Positions 42,458 to 51,353 of a stretch of DNA of 64,000 nt are shown here, piece after piece. The DNA lies in NCBI RefSeq assembly GCF_004103755.1, contig NZ_CP035283.1, forward strand, positions 1,178,001 through 1,242,000. The letters are read 5' to 3'. The notes below the pieces were generated by a model, which was not told where the DNA came from, searched no databases, and worked only from the letters and a program-made list of their open reading frames with translations. The DNA comes from Caproiciproducens sp. NJN-50. Lineage in GTDB: Bacteria; Bacillota; Clostridia; Oscillospirales; Acutalibacteraceae. A program made the position numbers and the translations under genes. Every line of letters starts with the position of its first letter. The stretch's first letter is position 1.

Positions 42458-42751
42458 ATGACTTGCAGGATGGTTGATATGCGCCGGAAAGAGGTCATCA
42501 ATATTAAGGACGGAATGCGCCTTGGCACTGTGGGAGATATGGAGTTCGACACGGCAAATGCCAGGGTAATTGCAATCGTCATCTACGGACGCCTGCGTTT
42601 TTTCGGGTTGTTCGGCCGCGAGGATGACATTGTGATTCGCTGGCAGGATATTCAGGTGATCGGGGATGACACGATCCTGGTATCTTACAACAATTATCTC
42701 AAAGTGAAAAATTCCTCGCACAGCCTCGCGACTTTTCTGGGGTTCAAGTGA
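42458..42751 (+). CDS. YlmC/YmxH-family PRC-barrel sporulation protein
   Basis: 97 residues. MRRKEVINIKDGMRLGTVGDMEFD, IVIYGRLRFFGLFGREDDIVIRWQDIQVIGDDTILV is the PRC-barrel fold of YlmC/YmxH. In Firmicutes these small genes are found in or near sporulation loci and some are expressed in the mother cell. AGGAGGTGGG precedes ATG 42458. Confidence 0.85.
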   Translation: MTCRMVDMRRKEVINIKDGMRLGTVGDMEFDTANARVIAIVIYGRLRFFGLFGREDDIVIRWQDIQVIGDDTILVSYNNYLKVKNSSHSLATFLGFK

Positions 42752-42770
42752 TCCTTTTCAGTGGAAAAGC

Positions 42771-42799
42771 TTGTATTCAGCCCGTTTGTATGCTATAAT
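42771..42799 (+). promoter_or_regulatory. Promoter of rpsB-tsf
   Basis: TTGTAT at 42771-42776, 17-base spacer, TATAAT at 42794-42799. About 90 bases of GC-rich leader precede rpsB; ribosomal-protein feedback in this leader is possible but not shown. Confidence 0.75.
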
Positions 42800-42898
42800 G
42801 TTCCCGCTAAAACACACGCCGATGCCAGGCCCGGGTGCCCGAAAGGGTGGAGAGCCAAATTTAAGCGCGGCGGAGGAACAACCAAGGAGGATTTAGCT

Positions 42899-43642
42899 AT
42901 GGCAGTAGTATCCATGAAACAGCTTTTGGAAGCAGGTGTCCATTTTGGACATCAAACCAGAAGATGGAACCCGAAAATGGCGGAATACATCTTCACGGAA
43001 CGCAACGGCATTTATATCATCGATCTGCAGAAAACGGTCCGTAAACTGGAGGATGCGTATAATTTTGTGCGCGACCTTTCCACGGATGGAAAATCGGTCC
43101 TGTTTGTCGGAACGAAGAAGCAGGCTCAGGAATCCATTAAAAACGAGGCGGAACGCGCCGGCGCCTATTATGTCAACGCGCGCTGGCTGGGCGGCATGCT
43201 GACCAACTTCCGCACCATCCGCCGCAGGATTGACCGCCTGAACCAGCTCAAGACGATGGAGGAAGACGGAACGTTCGAGCTGCTTCCTAAAAAAGAAGTC
43301 GGTAAATTAAAGCTTGAAATCGAGAAGCTTGAAAAGTTTCTCGGAGGCATTAAGGATATGAAGAGCCTTCCCGGCGCGCTGTTCATTGTAGACCCGCGCA
43401 AGGAAAGAATCGCCGTTGCGGAGGCAAGAAAACTGGATATTCCGATTGTGGCGATCGTCGACACGAACTGCGACCCGGATGAAATCGATTACGTTATTCC
43501 GGGCAACGACGACGCAATCCGCGCCGTAAAGCTGATTTCCGAAACGATGGCGAACGCCATTATTGAGGGAAGAGAAGGACGGATGGGAGCGGCTGCTGCT
43601 GCGGAAAAGGAAGACGAACCGGCAGAAAGCGCTGCGGAATAA
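42899..43642 (+). CDS. rpsB: Ribosomal protein S2
   Basis: 247 residues from ATG 42899 (AAGGAGGATTT). MKQLLEAGVHFGHQTRRWNPKM, ARWLGGMLTNFRTI and VDTNCDPDEIDYVIPGNDDAIRA are S2 signatures; an Ala/Glu-rich tail is normal. The longer frame from 42761 is leader sequence. Confidence 0.97.
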   Translation: MAVVSMKQLLEAGVHFGHQTRRWNPKMAEYIFTERNGIYIIDLQKTVRKLEDAYNFVRDLSTDGKSVLFVGTKKQAQESIKNEAERAGAYYVNARWLGGMLTNFRTIRRRIDRLNQLKTMEEDGTFELLPKKEVGKLKLEIEKLEKFLGGIKDMKSLPGALFIVDPRKERIAVAEARKLDIPIVAIVDTNCDPDEIDYVIPGNDDAIRAVKLISETMANAIIEGREGRMGAAAAAEKEDEPAESAAE

Positions 43643-43691
43643 TTTGTTTTTCTACCAATTAACGTACTGATGAAGCGGAGGAATTTGAAAG

Positions 43692-44606
43692 ATGGCTTTT
43701 ACTGCGAAAGATGTCGCAGCTCTTCGCGCGAAGACCGGCTGCGGGATGATGGATTGTAAGAAGGCGCTGGATGCTTCCGGCGGCGATATGGATCAGGCAA
43801 TAGACTTTCTTCGTGAAAAAGGTCTTGCCGCCGCAACCAAAAAGGCTGACCGCGTCGCGGCCGAGGGCATTGCCTTTGTCGACCTGAATGAGGCCGGCAA
43901 CGTGGGCGTGGTGATTGAAGTGAACGCGGAGACGGACTTTGTCGCCAAAAATGCGGAGTTTCAGAGTTTTGTCAAGACCTGCGCCGACACCGTGATGGAA
44001 CAGAACCCGGCCGATGTGGAGGCTCTTTTAGCCTGCAAGGCTTCCGGTTCCGATGAAACGGTCGACGCGATCCTGAAGGAAAAAATTCTAAAAATCGGCG
44101 AGAATATTAAAATCCGCCGTTTCCAGCGCATGGAAGGAGCTCTCGGCGGCTATATTCATGCGGAAGGAAAAATCGGCGTTCTCGCAAGATTTGATACGGC
44201 CGCCGAAGTCGCCGCGAAACCCGAATTTAAGGAATACGCCAAAAACGTGTGCATGCAGATTGCCGCGATTGTGCCGCAGTATCTTAACGAAGAGAGTGTG
44301 CCGGCGGATGTGGTCGAGCATGAAAAGGGAATTTTGAAGCAGCAGATTATCGATTCCGGCAAACCGGCTGAGATTGCGGAGAAGATTGTTGTCGGCAGGT
44401 TGAAAAAATTCTTTAAGGAAGTTTGCCTGGTCGATCAGCTTTATGTGAAAGATGATAAACTGACTATTCAGGATTACACCGATCAAACGGCGAAACAGCT
44501 TGGCGGAACGATTAAGATTGCTGCCTTTGCCCGTTATGAAAAGGGCGAGGGCCTTGAAAAGCGGCAGGACAATTTTGCGGATGAAGTTGCGGGCATGATT
44601 AAATAG
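43692..44606 (+). CDS. tsf: Elongation factor Ts
   Basis: 304 residues. LRAKTGCGMMDCKKALDASGGDMDQAIDFLREKG is the N-terminal UBA-like block; EVNAETDFVAKN and a repeated coiled core follow. Recycles EF-Tu-GDP. It follows rpsB in the classical operon and ends at a strong terminator. Confidence 0.97.
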   Translation: MAFTAKDVAALRAKTGCGMMDCKKALDASGGDMDQAIDFLREKGLAAATKKADRVAAEGIAFVDLNEAGNVGVVIEVNAETDFVAKNAEFQSFVKTCADTVMEQNPADVEALLACKASGSDETVDAILKEKILKIGENIKIRRFQRMEGALGGYIHAEGKIGVLARFDTAAEVAAKPEFKEYAKNVCMQIAAIVPQYLNEESVPADVVEHEKGILKQQIIDSGKPAEIAEKIVVGRLKKFFKEVCLVDQLYVKDDKLTIQDYTDQTAKQLGGTIKIAAFARYEKGEGLEKRQDNFADEVAGMIK

Positions 44607-44629
44607 AAATTGCCCGAATCAACGGATGA

Positions 44630-44660
44630 AGCAGCGCAGAGAATTCTGCGCTGCTTTTGT
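44630..44660 (+). terminator. Terminator of rpsB-tsf
   Basis: An 11-bp perfect stem, 44630-44640 with 44645-44655, and then TTTGTC. Confidence 0.85.
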
Positions 44661-44681
44661 CTATTTGCTGGGAGACGGAAA

Positions 44682-45227
44682 ATGAGTCATACGCTGAGGA
44701 TCGAAAGATCAAAGAGGAGGACTTTGTCCCTCTCGATTACGAGAGATGGGGCTGTCCTGGTCAGAGCCCCTCTATTTCTTGAAAGTGAGGAAATAGAGTC
44801 TTTTGTCCGGAGACATGAGGAATGGATTGAAAGACAGCTTTCTCTCTGGAAAGAGCGCGCCGCACGGGAGGCGGCGCTGATGCTGACGCCGGAAAAGACG
44901 GCTGCCCTGAAACAGAGGGCTCAGGTTTATCTGAGCGGCCGCGTGCGGCATTACAGTAAAATAATGGGTGTCAGCCCGATCGGGATCAAAATCACATCGG
45001 CCAAGACCCGATGGGGCTCCTGCAGCGCAAAAAACAGCCTGTGCTTTTCTTATCGGCTGATCCTTCTGGACCCGGAAGCCGTCGATTATGTTGTTGTGCA
45101 CGAACTCGCCCATATACGGGTCAAAAACCATGGGCCGGAGTTTTACCGGGAGGTTGAACGGTATCTTCCGGATTTCCGGCGGAGAATCGCCCTCCTCAGG
45201 GAAAGCCAGCAGAAAATCGGTTTATGA
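44682..45227 (+). CDS. YgjP-like zinc metallopeptidase
   Basis: 181 residues from ATG 44682 (GGAGACGG). Metal site: VVHELAHIRVKNHGPEFY, i.e. H-E-L-A-H with a third histidine in NHG. SAKTRWGSCSAKNSLCFSYRLI is the other hallmark of the YgjP/WLM-like family (DUF45). Substrate unknown. The larger upstream reading frame overlaps the terminator and is discounted. Confidence 0.85.
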   Translation: MSHTLRIERSKRRTLSLSITRDGAVLVRAPLFLESEEIESFVRRHEEWIERQLSLWKERAAREAALMLTPEKTAALKQRAQVYLSGRVRHYSKIMGVSPIGIKITSAKTRWGSCSAKNSLCFSYRLILLDPEAVDYVVVHELAHIRVKNHGPEFYREVERYLPDFRRRIALLRESQQKIGL

Positions 45228-45356
45228 CCCGCGTGATCCTGGCGTCCCTGTGCCGATTCGTTTACCGGGGATCGCTTCACTGAGCACCGGCCGTGAACGG
45301 CGTTAAGGTTTAAGGACAAAAGCACAGGTCGCAGAGGTTAAATTCCGTGTTTGCTA

Positions 45357-45385
45357 TTGTTCTGCCGGTATCCAGGTGCTAAAAT
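45357..45385 (+). promoter_or_regulatory. Promoter before the flavin reductase gene
   Basis: TTGTTC at 45357-45362, 17-base spacer, TAAAAT at 45380-45385. The 250 bases from 45228 hold nothing else that I recognise. Confidence 0.55.
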
Positions 45386-45478
45386 ATGGATAAAGTCAGT
45401 AAAATGATCGCCAAAGCGTTTTTCTGATAGTGCATACACATTGGGAGCATCTTAAATGAGGAAGGCGGGGTATTGCCA

Positions 45479-46027
45479 ATGCCGATGACAGAGCTGCCGT
45501 TGGAAAAAGCGTTTATGCTGATTGAGCCGGGGCCGGTAATGCTGGTCACAACCAGGGATCACGAGCGGAATAACATCATGACCATCACATGGCACATGGT
45601 AATGGATTTTACCCCCAAGATCGCCCTGACGACCGGTCCATGGAATTATTCCTTTCAGGCTTTGACACATACTGGAGAATGCGTCCTGGCGGTTCCTGCA
45701 ATCGATCTTGCGGAAAAAGCGGTGTCGATCGGGGACTGTTCCGGCTGTGAGGTGGACAAATTCGAAAAATTCGGTCTGACTCCTTTGCCGGCCGCCAGTG
45801 TGCATGCTCCTCTGATTTCAGAGTGCCTTGCCTGCGTCGAATGCCGTGTCACGGACTATTTGGAATCTCAAGGTATTTTTGTCCTGCAGGGGGTTAAGGC
45901 CTGGATTGACAGGGAACGGAAAGAACGGCGGACTTTTCATGCCAACGGCGACGGCACCTTTGTTGTAGACGGAGAGACCGTCAACCTGCGGGGCCTAATG
46001 GAAGACAAACTTCCGCCCGGGGTCTGA
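45479..46027 (+). CDS. Flavin reductase-like protein
   Basis: 182 residues from ATG 45479. LIEPGPVMLVTTRDHERNNIMTITWHMVMDFTPKIALTTGP matches the FMN-binding flavin reductase/flavoredoxin domain; ECVLAVPAIDLAEKAVSIGDCSG and ACVECRVTDYLESQGIFVLQG continue it. Such proteins hold FMN and pass electrons between carriers. Single gene. Confidence 0.85.
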   Translation: MPMTELPLEKAFMLIEPGPVMLVTTRDHERNNIMTITWHMVMDFTPKIALTTGPWNYSFQALTHTGECVLAVPAIDLAEKAVSIGDCSGCEVDKFEKFGLTPLPAASVHAPLISECLACVECRVTDYLESQGIFVLQGVKAWIDRERKERRTFHANGDGTFVVDGETVNLRGLMEDKLPPGV

Positions 46028-46160
46028 AATGCCTGCTGATTTCTGGCAGGGTTGTGATTCGATTTAATTTTTTTGCCGAGTGCTATTATTTTTCTGTGCA
46101 ATACCGATAAAATATGTTATACTATCAATTAGGTGCAGTGATCTCAGGAGGTTCGCTCAT

Positions 46161-46802
46161 ATGACAGACAGTGAATTATTGAACAGCTATTACCCTCTCA
46201 TTTCCTTTCTCGCGGAGTTGTGCGGTCCGGGCTGCGAAGTACTGCTGAATGACGTTTCAACGCCGGAGAGGGCGGTTGTCGCCATCGCGGGCGGCTGCCA
46301 TTCCGGCAGGGAGATCGGCAGTCCGATGACTGATTTTGCCAGAGATATCGTCACAAATAAAACTTATCAGGATAGCGATTATATTTCGAATTATACCGGA
46401 GCGGGCAAAGGAAAAAATTTTATGTCCAGTACCTTTTTTATCAAAAATGGGGACCGTCTTGTCGGTCTGCTTTGCGTCAACCGGGACATGAGTTTGCTGA
46501 CTCAGACGGAGAATGCGTTTGAACTGTTGAAGAAGCAGTACAATCTGGTCATGCCTTCGGAAGAAGTTCAGGAAGTGCTGGATGCTCCGGTGTCCATGAT
46601 CTTACAAAACATGGTGCGTGCGGCAATCAGCGAATCGTGCACGCTGCCTGACCGCCTTAAGAAAAGCGAGAAGGAAGCGATCGTAATCAAGCTGAAGAAC
46701 CAGGGAGTTTTGCGCATGAAGGGCGCGGTTGCGGAAATCGCGCGTCAGCTGCGTATTTCTGAGCCCACCGTTTACCGCTACATCAATTCCGAGAAAACGT
46801 AA
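46161..46802 (+). CDS. YheO-type PAS/HTH regulator
   Basis: 213 residues from ATG 46161 (CAGGAGGTTC). An N-terminal PAS-like YheO domain: YYPLISFLAELCGPGCEVLLNDV, GREIGSPMTDFA, YISNYTGAGKGKNFMSSTFFIK; and a C-terminal helix-turn-helix: MKGAVAEIARQLRISEPTVYRYIN. Similar proteins (DauR-like) respond to small molecules. No obvious target neighbour. Confidence 0.85.
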   Translation: MTDSELLNSYYPLISFLAELCGPGCEVLLNDVSTPERAVVAIAGGCHSGREIGSPMTDFARDIVTNKTYQDSDYISNYTGAGKGKNFMSSTFFIKNGDRLVGLLCVNRDMSLLTQTENAFELLKKQYNLVMPSEEVQEVLDAPVSMILQNMVRAAISESCTLPDRLKKSEKEAIVIKLKNQGVLRMKGAVAEIARQLRISEPTVYRYINSEKT

Positions 46803-46875
46803 GATTTCGCTATCAGCGAGCCGTGCGGTGTAATTGCCCTCTTGCGAAGGGATCCCATCATGTCAAATCAAGAAT

Positions 46876-46924
46876 AAAAATGCGCTTTATTCGGCCGTTA
46901 AAACCAAATAAAGCGCATTTTTCT
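46876..46924. terminator. Bidirectional terminator
   Basis: AAATGCGCTTTAT (46878-46890) pairs with ATAAAGCGCATTT (46908-46920), A run before and T run after. It separates convergent genes. Confidence 0.85.
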
Positions 46925-46957
46925 GCCTGTGTTTCGCTGGGAAAGAGAATTATCCGA

Positions 46958-47902
46958 TTAACGGCGCATCCGGCGCATCCGGCGCATCTCGTGGCATTCG
47001 TTCAGGCGCAATTCAAAATCCTGCTTGTTTTTTTGTACCAACACGTCGAGGACCAATCCGCAGAAAAACGAAAGGATGGAGCCTAGTGTCAAAAAGCAGC
47101 TGACAATCAAGGTGGGGAGGCGGGGGACAAGCCCTGTTCTGAAATATTCAACGAAAACCGGAAGAATCAGAATCACGCCGATCAAGAGCATCAATGCCGC
47201 GGCAAATCCGAAAAAGGGAAGAGGACGGCAGTTTTTGTACAGACGAAAAATCGTTCGCAGGACCTTGGCGCCGTCGGAGTAGGTGTTCAGTTTCGATTCG
47301 CTGCCGGCGGGCCTGTCCCGGTAGGGGACAACGACGCTTGAGATTCCGAGATTTTTGTCGAGTGCGTGGATTGTCATTTCCGTTTCGATTTCAAATCCTT
47401 TCGATAAAACCGGGAATGTTTTGACAAACTCGTAGCTGAAAGCGCGGTAGCCGGTCAGAATATCACTGACATTTGTATGAAAAAGAAAATTGATGGTCTT
47501 TTTCACCAGTGTGTTTCCGATGTTGTGAAACGGACGTGGATTTTCCTCAAAATAGGTAGCCGAAAGACGGTCTCCGATCACCATTTCCGCCTGGTTATTC
47601 AAAATCAGACCAACCATTTCTTTTGCGCATTCCGCCGGATAAGTGTCGTCTCCGTCGGTCATAAGGTAGCATTCGGCGTCGATGTCGCGAAACATGCTGC
47701 GAATCACCTGTCCCTTCCCCTGACGGTATTCGTAGCGGACAACGGCTCCCGCTTCCCTTGCGGCGCGGTCTGTTCCATCGGTCGAATTGTTGTCATAAAC
47801 ATAGATGACAGCTTGTGGCAATTCCCGCTTGAAATCTTCAATGACCTTCGCCACCGTACGCACTTCATTATAGCATGGTATCAATACTGCGATTCTGTCC
47901 AT
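46958..47902 (-). CDS. Family 2 glycosyltransferase with membrane helices
   Basis: 314 residues from ATG 47902. RIAVLIPCYNEVRTVAKVIEDF, VYDNNSTDGTDRAAREAGAVV, LMTDGDDTYPAEC are the GT2 nucleotide and D-x-D motifs; ILTGYRAFSYEFVKTFP, GSESKLNTYSDGAKVL mark a DPM1-like enzyme that moves sugar to a lipid carrier. Two C-terminal membrane helices. The last residues are three copies of a Met-Arg-Arg unit encoded by a 9-base repeat (about 46959-46987). Confidence 0.85.
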   Translation of the reverse strand: MDRIAVLIPCYNEVRTVAKVIEDFKRELPQAVIYVYDNNSTDGTDRAAREAGAVVRYEYRQGKGQVIRSMFRDIDAECYLMTDGDDTYPAECAKEMVGLILNNQAEMVIGDRLSATYFEENPRPFHNIGNTLVKKTINFLFHTNVSDILTGYRAFSYEFVKTFPVLSKGFEIETEMTIHALDKNLGISSVVVPYRDRPAGSESKLNTYSDGAKVLRTIFRLYKNCRPLPFFGFAAALMLLIGVILILPVFVEYFRTGLVPRLPTLIVSCFLTLGSILSFFCGLVLDVLVQKNKQDFELRLNECHEMRRMRRMRR

Positions 47903-48173
47903 GTGCCGCCTCCTGTTCACGATTATTTTTCCCAATGTTTGGGAAAACATTCAAAACTGACTTCAGGCATTCATTCTTTTTTCACAGATTTTTCCATTTT
48001 GGATTCGATTCAGCCTGCGGACATATAGGGTCAGAGATCCTGCTCCTTTCGATTCCGTCCCGAAAGGGGCGGCATTTTTTCGTTTAAGGATGATTTCATG
48101 GGAAAAGGCAAAGCTATTGAAGAAACAAATTCGATAAATTCTGTAGAAATAAAAAGAGAGGATGGATTCCAAG

Positions 48174-49067
48174 ATGGCAGACGTAAAAAGTCCTTATCAA
48201 AACGCTCCGGCGGCGACACCTACAGATTTTCCGGTTCAGCACCAGGAAAGGCAGCCCGGCCGCCAGCAGCAGATGAATCCTCAGCCGGTAACCGACAATC
48301 CGGCCGCCCGCGGCAGCGGAAAACTGCAGGGACGCGTCGCGGTTATTACGGGTGGGGACAGCGGAATCGGACAAGCGGTTGCGGATGCTTTCGCAAAAGA
48401 AGGCGCGGACATTGTGATTGCTTATCTGGAGGAGCAAGAGGACGCGGACAGGACCTGTGAGATGGTGAAAGCCGCGGGCCGGCGCTGCACGGCGGTCAAA
48501 TGCGACCTGCGGCAGGAGCTCTGCGCGAAACAGGTCATTGACCAAACGATATCTGACTTCGGCAGGATCGACCTTTTAGTCAACAATATCGCTGTTCAGT
48601 TTCCGCAAAACGAGATTGGGCAGATTTCCTCCGAACAACTGAAGAACACATTTGAGACTAACTTTTTCAGCTGCTTTTATATGGTTCAGGCGGCCCTGCC
48701 TCACATGGGTCAAGGATGCTCTATCATTAACACCACTTCGATCACTGCGTATCAGGGCAGCCCTACGCTGATCGATTATTCCGCGACCAAGGGGGCCATT
48801 GTCTCCTTTACAAGGTCGCTTTCCCAGTCGCTTGCGCCGAAAGGGATCCGGGTCAACGCCGTGGCGCCCGGGCCGGTCTGGACGCCGCTGATTCCCTCCA
48901 GTTTCGATGGGCAGAGAGTCTCCGAGTTCGGCAAAAATATGCCGCTTGGCCGTGCAGCGCAGCCGTTTGAAATTGCGCCGGCTTACGTGTACCTCGCTTC
49001 CGACGATTCAGCCTGTATGACCGGTCAGGTGCTTCATGTCAACTGCGGCGCGATTACGGAAAGCTGA
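48174..49067 (+). CDS. Short-chain dehydrogenase, general-stress type
   Basis: 297 residues from ATG 48174 (an ATG at 48162 is too close to the ribosome site AGAGGA). Pro/Gln-rich N-terminus (QNAPAATPTDFPVQHQ), then Rossmann motif GGDSGIGQAVADAF, NNIAVQFP, and the active site YSATKGAI. The N-terminal tail before the Rossmann fold is typical of the B. subtilis YdaD/YhdF stress group. Substrate unknown. Confidence 0.85.
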   Translation: MADVKSPYQNAPAATPTDFPVQHQERQPGRQQQMNPQPVTDNPAARGSGKLQGRVAVITGGDSGIGQAVADAFAKEGADIVIAYLEEQEDADRTCEMVKAAGRRCTAVKCDLRQELCAKQVIDQTISDFGRIDLLVNNIAVQFPQNEIGQISSEQLKNTFETNFFSCFYMVQAALPHMGQGCSIINTTSITAYQGSPTLIDYSATKGAIVSFTRSLSQSLAPKGIRVNAVAPGPVWTPLIPSSFDGQRVSEFGKNMPLGRAAQPFEIAPAYVYLASDDSACMTGQVLHVNCGAITES

Positions 49068-49101
49068 TCTGAAAGGGCGAGCCCGGAAACCGAGGTTAAG
49101 A

Positions 49102-49170
49102 GAAAACCTTCTTTCGTTTGGAATGGAAGCGGGATAGCCGCTTCATTCCGAACAAGAAGGTCTTTTCTTA
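49102..49170 (+). terminator. Long terminator-like hairpin after the SDR gene
   Basis: AAAACCTTCTT and AAGAAGGTCTTTT at the base, with TTTGGAATGGAAGCGG and CCGCTTCATTCCGAA inside. It can work in both directions. Confidence 0.7.
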
Positions 49171-49257
49171 GAACGTATAAACAAGCTCTCATCCCGACCG
49201 GTCTGGCTGGAAATTGGCGGAGAGTCTTGTGCTGGGAAACCAATTTTGTCTCAAGGC

Positions 49258-49362
49258 AAAAAAAGAAGGCCGCTTTAACGGCGGCCCGTGGAAGAATGCG
49301 AATGGAATGCTGATTCAATGTGGTGAAAGCGCGCCAGTATGATTGCCTTTTAAAATTGTGCG
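49258..49362 (+). mobile_element. Decayed IS200 right-end fragment
   Basis: AAAAGAAGGCCGCTTTA(A)CGGCGGCC followed by a similar ATGCG... and GCGCGCCAGTA run matches 1965-2050 of the intact IS200-type element, with many changes. No transposase remains. It marks an older copy. Confidence 0.55.
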
Positions 49363-49396
49363 GTCATGATCCGCGCAACGCAGGGCTTGGGCTGGT

Positions 49397-49609
49397 TTAC
49401 TCGATCACGGTCACATTAGCCGCGCGCAGCTTGCCGTTGCGGGCATCTGTTTCGGTATCATAAGAGACCTTCTGACCTTCGGAAAGAGTCTTATATCCGT
49501 CAGACTGAATAGCAGAAAAGTGTACGAACACATCTTCGCCGCCATCGTCGTTGGAAATAAATCCATAACCTTTTTCCGCATTAAACCATTTTACTGTGCC
49601 TTTATTCAT
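49397..49609 (-). CDS. Cold-shock protein, CspA family
   Basis: 70 residues: MNKGTVKWFNAEKGYGFISND (RNP1), DVFVHFSAIQSDGYKTL (RNP2), and LRAANVTVIE. Single-strand nucleic-acid-binding OB fold. AGGTGC-type site before the ATG, with a T/A-rich leader of about 150 bases (49610-49760) that is typical of cold-shock mRNAs. Confidence 0.95.
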   Translation of the reverse strand: MNKGTVKWFNAEKGYGFISNDDGGEDVFVHFSAIQSDGYKTLSEGQKVSYDTETDARNGKLRAANVTVIE

Positions 49610-49850
49610 TAATAAAGCACCTCCGATAGTAGTATGTCCTAATGTGAAACTAAAAACTCACATCCCGAGCAAATCATTAAACGTTCAATGACTTACATAA
49701 AGATGTGAGTTCCATTGGCACATTTAGAAGACGTTTATTATCTTAACATAAAATCTATCTTTTGTCAAACTAATTTACGCAGTGCTTTTTCGAAATTTCG
49801 TTTATTTGATCCGGATCCGGGAAAACTACCGGAAAAGGAAGGAGGACAAA

Positions 49851-50093
49851 ATGGAACAGAATAAAAAAGAAGAAAGAAAACTGCAATTGAAAGACGATGT
49901 CTCTTTTATGGACGAACAGTCTGTCGCTTCCTCCATGGACTGCACCGGTTTGATGCCGTCGCTTCCGGCTACGGAAGATGAGGCGGAATCCTATTCCGAT
50001 CTATATTCGGTTCCGGCGCCAAGACAGATCGATGATGTTGAAATCCGTAAGAAATCTCTTCGTCATCATAAAGTCGGAGGCAAGAACACCTGA
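49851..50093 (+). CDS. Small acidic/basic protein of unknown function
   Basis: 80 residues from ATG 49851 (AAGGAAGGAGG). QNKKEERKLQLKDDVSFMDEQ, an acidic centre, and DVEIRKKSLRHHKVGGKNT. No signal peptide, no family recognised. Its size and position before an SASP gene are consistent with a minor spore protein, but this is a guess. Confidence 0.5.
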   Translation: MEQNKKEERKLQLKDDVSFMDEQSVASSMDCTGLMPSLPATEDEAESYSDLYSVPAPRQIDDVEIRKKSLRHHKVGGKNT

Positions 50094-50120
50094 GCGGATA
50101 TTTGTTTCAGCCCGAATATA

Positions 50121-50157
50121 AATGCCGGTCCCGCGCGCCGCGGGACCGGCATTTTCT
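50121..50157 (+). terminator. Terminator after the small gene
   Basis: AAATGCCGGTCCCGCG pairs with GCGGGACCGGCATTTT (perfect apart from the CGCC loop). The IS200 left-end scrap follows directly. Confidence 0.85.
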
Positions 50158-50197
50158 GTAGCTTCAGCGAAAAGTAAACCACCAGCTGGCGGTTTTA
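50158..50197 (+). mobile_element. Decayed IS200 left-end fragment
   Basis: GTAGCTTCAGCG...AAACCACCAGCTGGCGGTT matches the left end 1370-1407 of the intact IS (GCAGCTTCAGCG, then CCACCAGC...GCTGGTGG), with part of the hairpin lost. As in the intact element it starts directly after the T run of a terminator. Confidence 0.55.
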
Positions 50198-50328
50198 ATT
50201 TATGAAGCAATAATAAAAAGAAACCGCCTCGCAATAGCCTTACGGATATTTTGAGACGGTTCCTTTATTCGACAACGTCAGCCCCAATGGGTGACGCTTA
50301 AAATGCGGGAAGATGAGTCGGAGAAAAG

Positions 50329-50523
50329 TTATTTCATGCTTTCCTCATATTTCTTGATCATGTTTTTAACCATCTGGCCGCCGACAGAACCGGCTTCCTT
50401 CGTGGAAAGATCTCCGTTGTAGCCCTGCTTCAGGTTTACGCCGACTTCGGACGCAGCTTCCATCTTAAACTTATCAAGAGCTTCACGGGCTTCCGGCACG
50501 ACGTGTTTGTTACTACTAGACAT
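50329..50523 (-). CDS. Small acid-soluble spore protein, alpha/beta type
   Basis: 64 residues: AREALDKFKMEAASEVGVNL contains the germination-protease site, and TKEAGSVGGQMVKNMIKKYEES the DNA-binding second helix. These proteins coat spore DNA and protect it from UV. AGGAGTG precedes the ATG. No sigma-G box could be placed with confidence. Confidence 0.95.
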   Translation of the reverse strand: MSSSNKHVVPEAREALDKFKMEAASEVGVNLKQGYNGDLSTKEAGSVGGQMVKNMIKKYEESMK

Positions 50524-50624
50524 AAAAGCAACACTCCTTCATTTAATCTATTTTCATTTCCCTTGCGTTTGCTTTACTATTTTGCGTTGTGGTTTCTTTT
50601 TTATGAATGTAAATTTTTTCAACT

Positions 50625-51164
50625 TCAAATAATATAACCCTTTGATGAATCCACTCCCGAAATCAGCAGAGCGGCGCACACCATAAGGAGCTGATGCGGG
50701 CTGCGGGATTCTGAAAATTTCACGGTAAAATCGTGTGGCTCAAGCATGTTCCCGTCAAGGGTCCTCAGTGTGCGCTGCAGACTCAGCGCGGCGGTGCCTT
50801 CCTCCAGGCCCGCGATACTGAGCGTTTCCCTTGAGCTTGTGCCGCAAGTGACAGCGGCGGTCCCCGAACCCTTCAAAAGTGCGGCGGCACGGACATTTTT
50901 AGACTCAAGAACGCATAAAAAATCCGGTGGGAATGAGATCGGGTCCTGTGGGAGCGTGCTGTTTTTTAAAAGGGCGATTCCCTGCCTTAATTCAATTTTT
51001 GGTATTTTTTCATATTCATAGAGGAAATATTCCGGACCGGGACCACGTTCAAAAACGCGATCCGGACCGGAATATCTCACTCCGCCGTACTTTGGCAGGG
51101 CGGCAATCAAGGCCTGTGTTGCCGAAGTGTCTTTTGAATCTCCGCATAAAAAAATATTTACCAT
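50625..51164 (-). CDS. Unknown protein, nucleotide-binding-like start
   Basis: 179 residues. VNIFLCGDSKDTSATQALIAALPKYGG starts like a small P-loop-type or NAD-type fold but lacks a full Walker motif; a middle part VTCGTSSRETLSIAGLEEG and an end HQLLMVCAALLISG recall the central domain of Mur-type proteins. No function assigned. The preceding sequence 51165-51316 has no gene I can see. Confidence 0.55.
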   Translation of the reverse strand: MVNIFLCGDSKDTSATQALIAALPKYGGVRYSGPDRVFERGPGPEYFLYEYEKIPKIELRQGIALLKNSTLPQDPISFPPDFLCVLESKNVRAAALLKGSGTAAVTCGTSSRETLSIAGLEEGTAALSLQRTLRTLDGNMLEPHDFTVKFSESRSPHQLLMVCAALLISGVDSSKGYII

Positions 51165-51316
51165 GAATCCAATGCCTCTGTTATCGATATTTCTGAAAAC
51201 AGTATTTGCCGTGACATTTTAATTATGTAAGGCAATTACCGCCAGGAGTGTTCCATAACGCCGGTATTTTTGGAAACGTGACATGCGTTTCGAAATATTT
51301 AGGATCTATATTTTTT

Positions 51317-51346
51317 GACCCGCCGACAATGCCGGCGGGTCTTTTC
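51317..51346 (+). terminator. Terminator just before the IS30 element
   Basis: A perfect 9-bp stem, 51317-51325 with 51333-51341, and TTTT. No gene on this strand lies directly before it. Confidence 0.7.
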
Positions 51347-51353
51347 GCACTTA

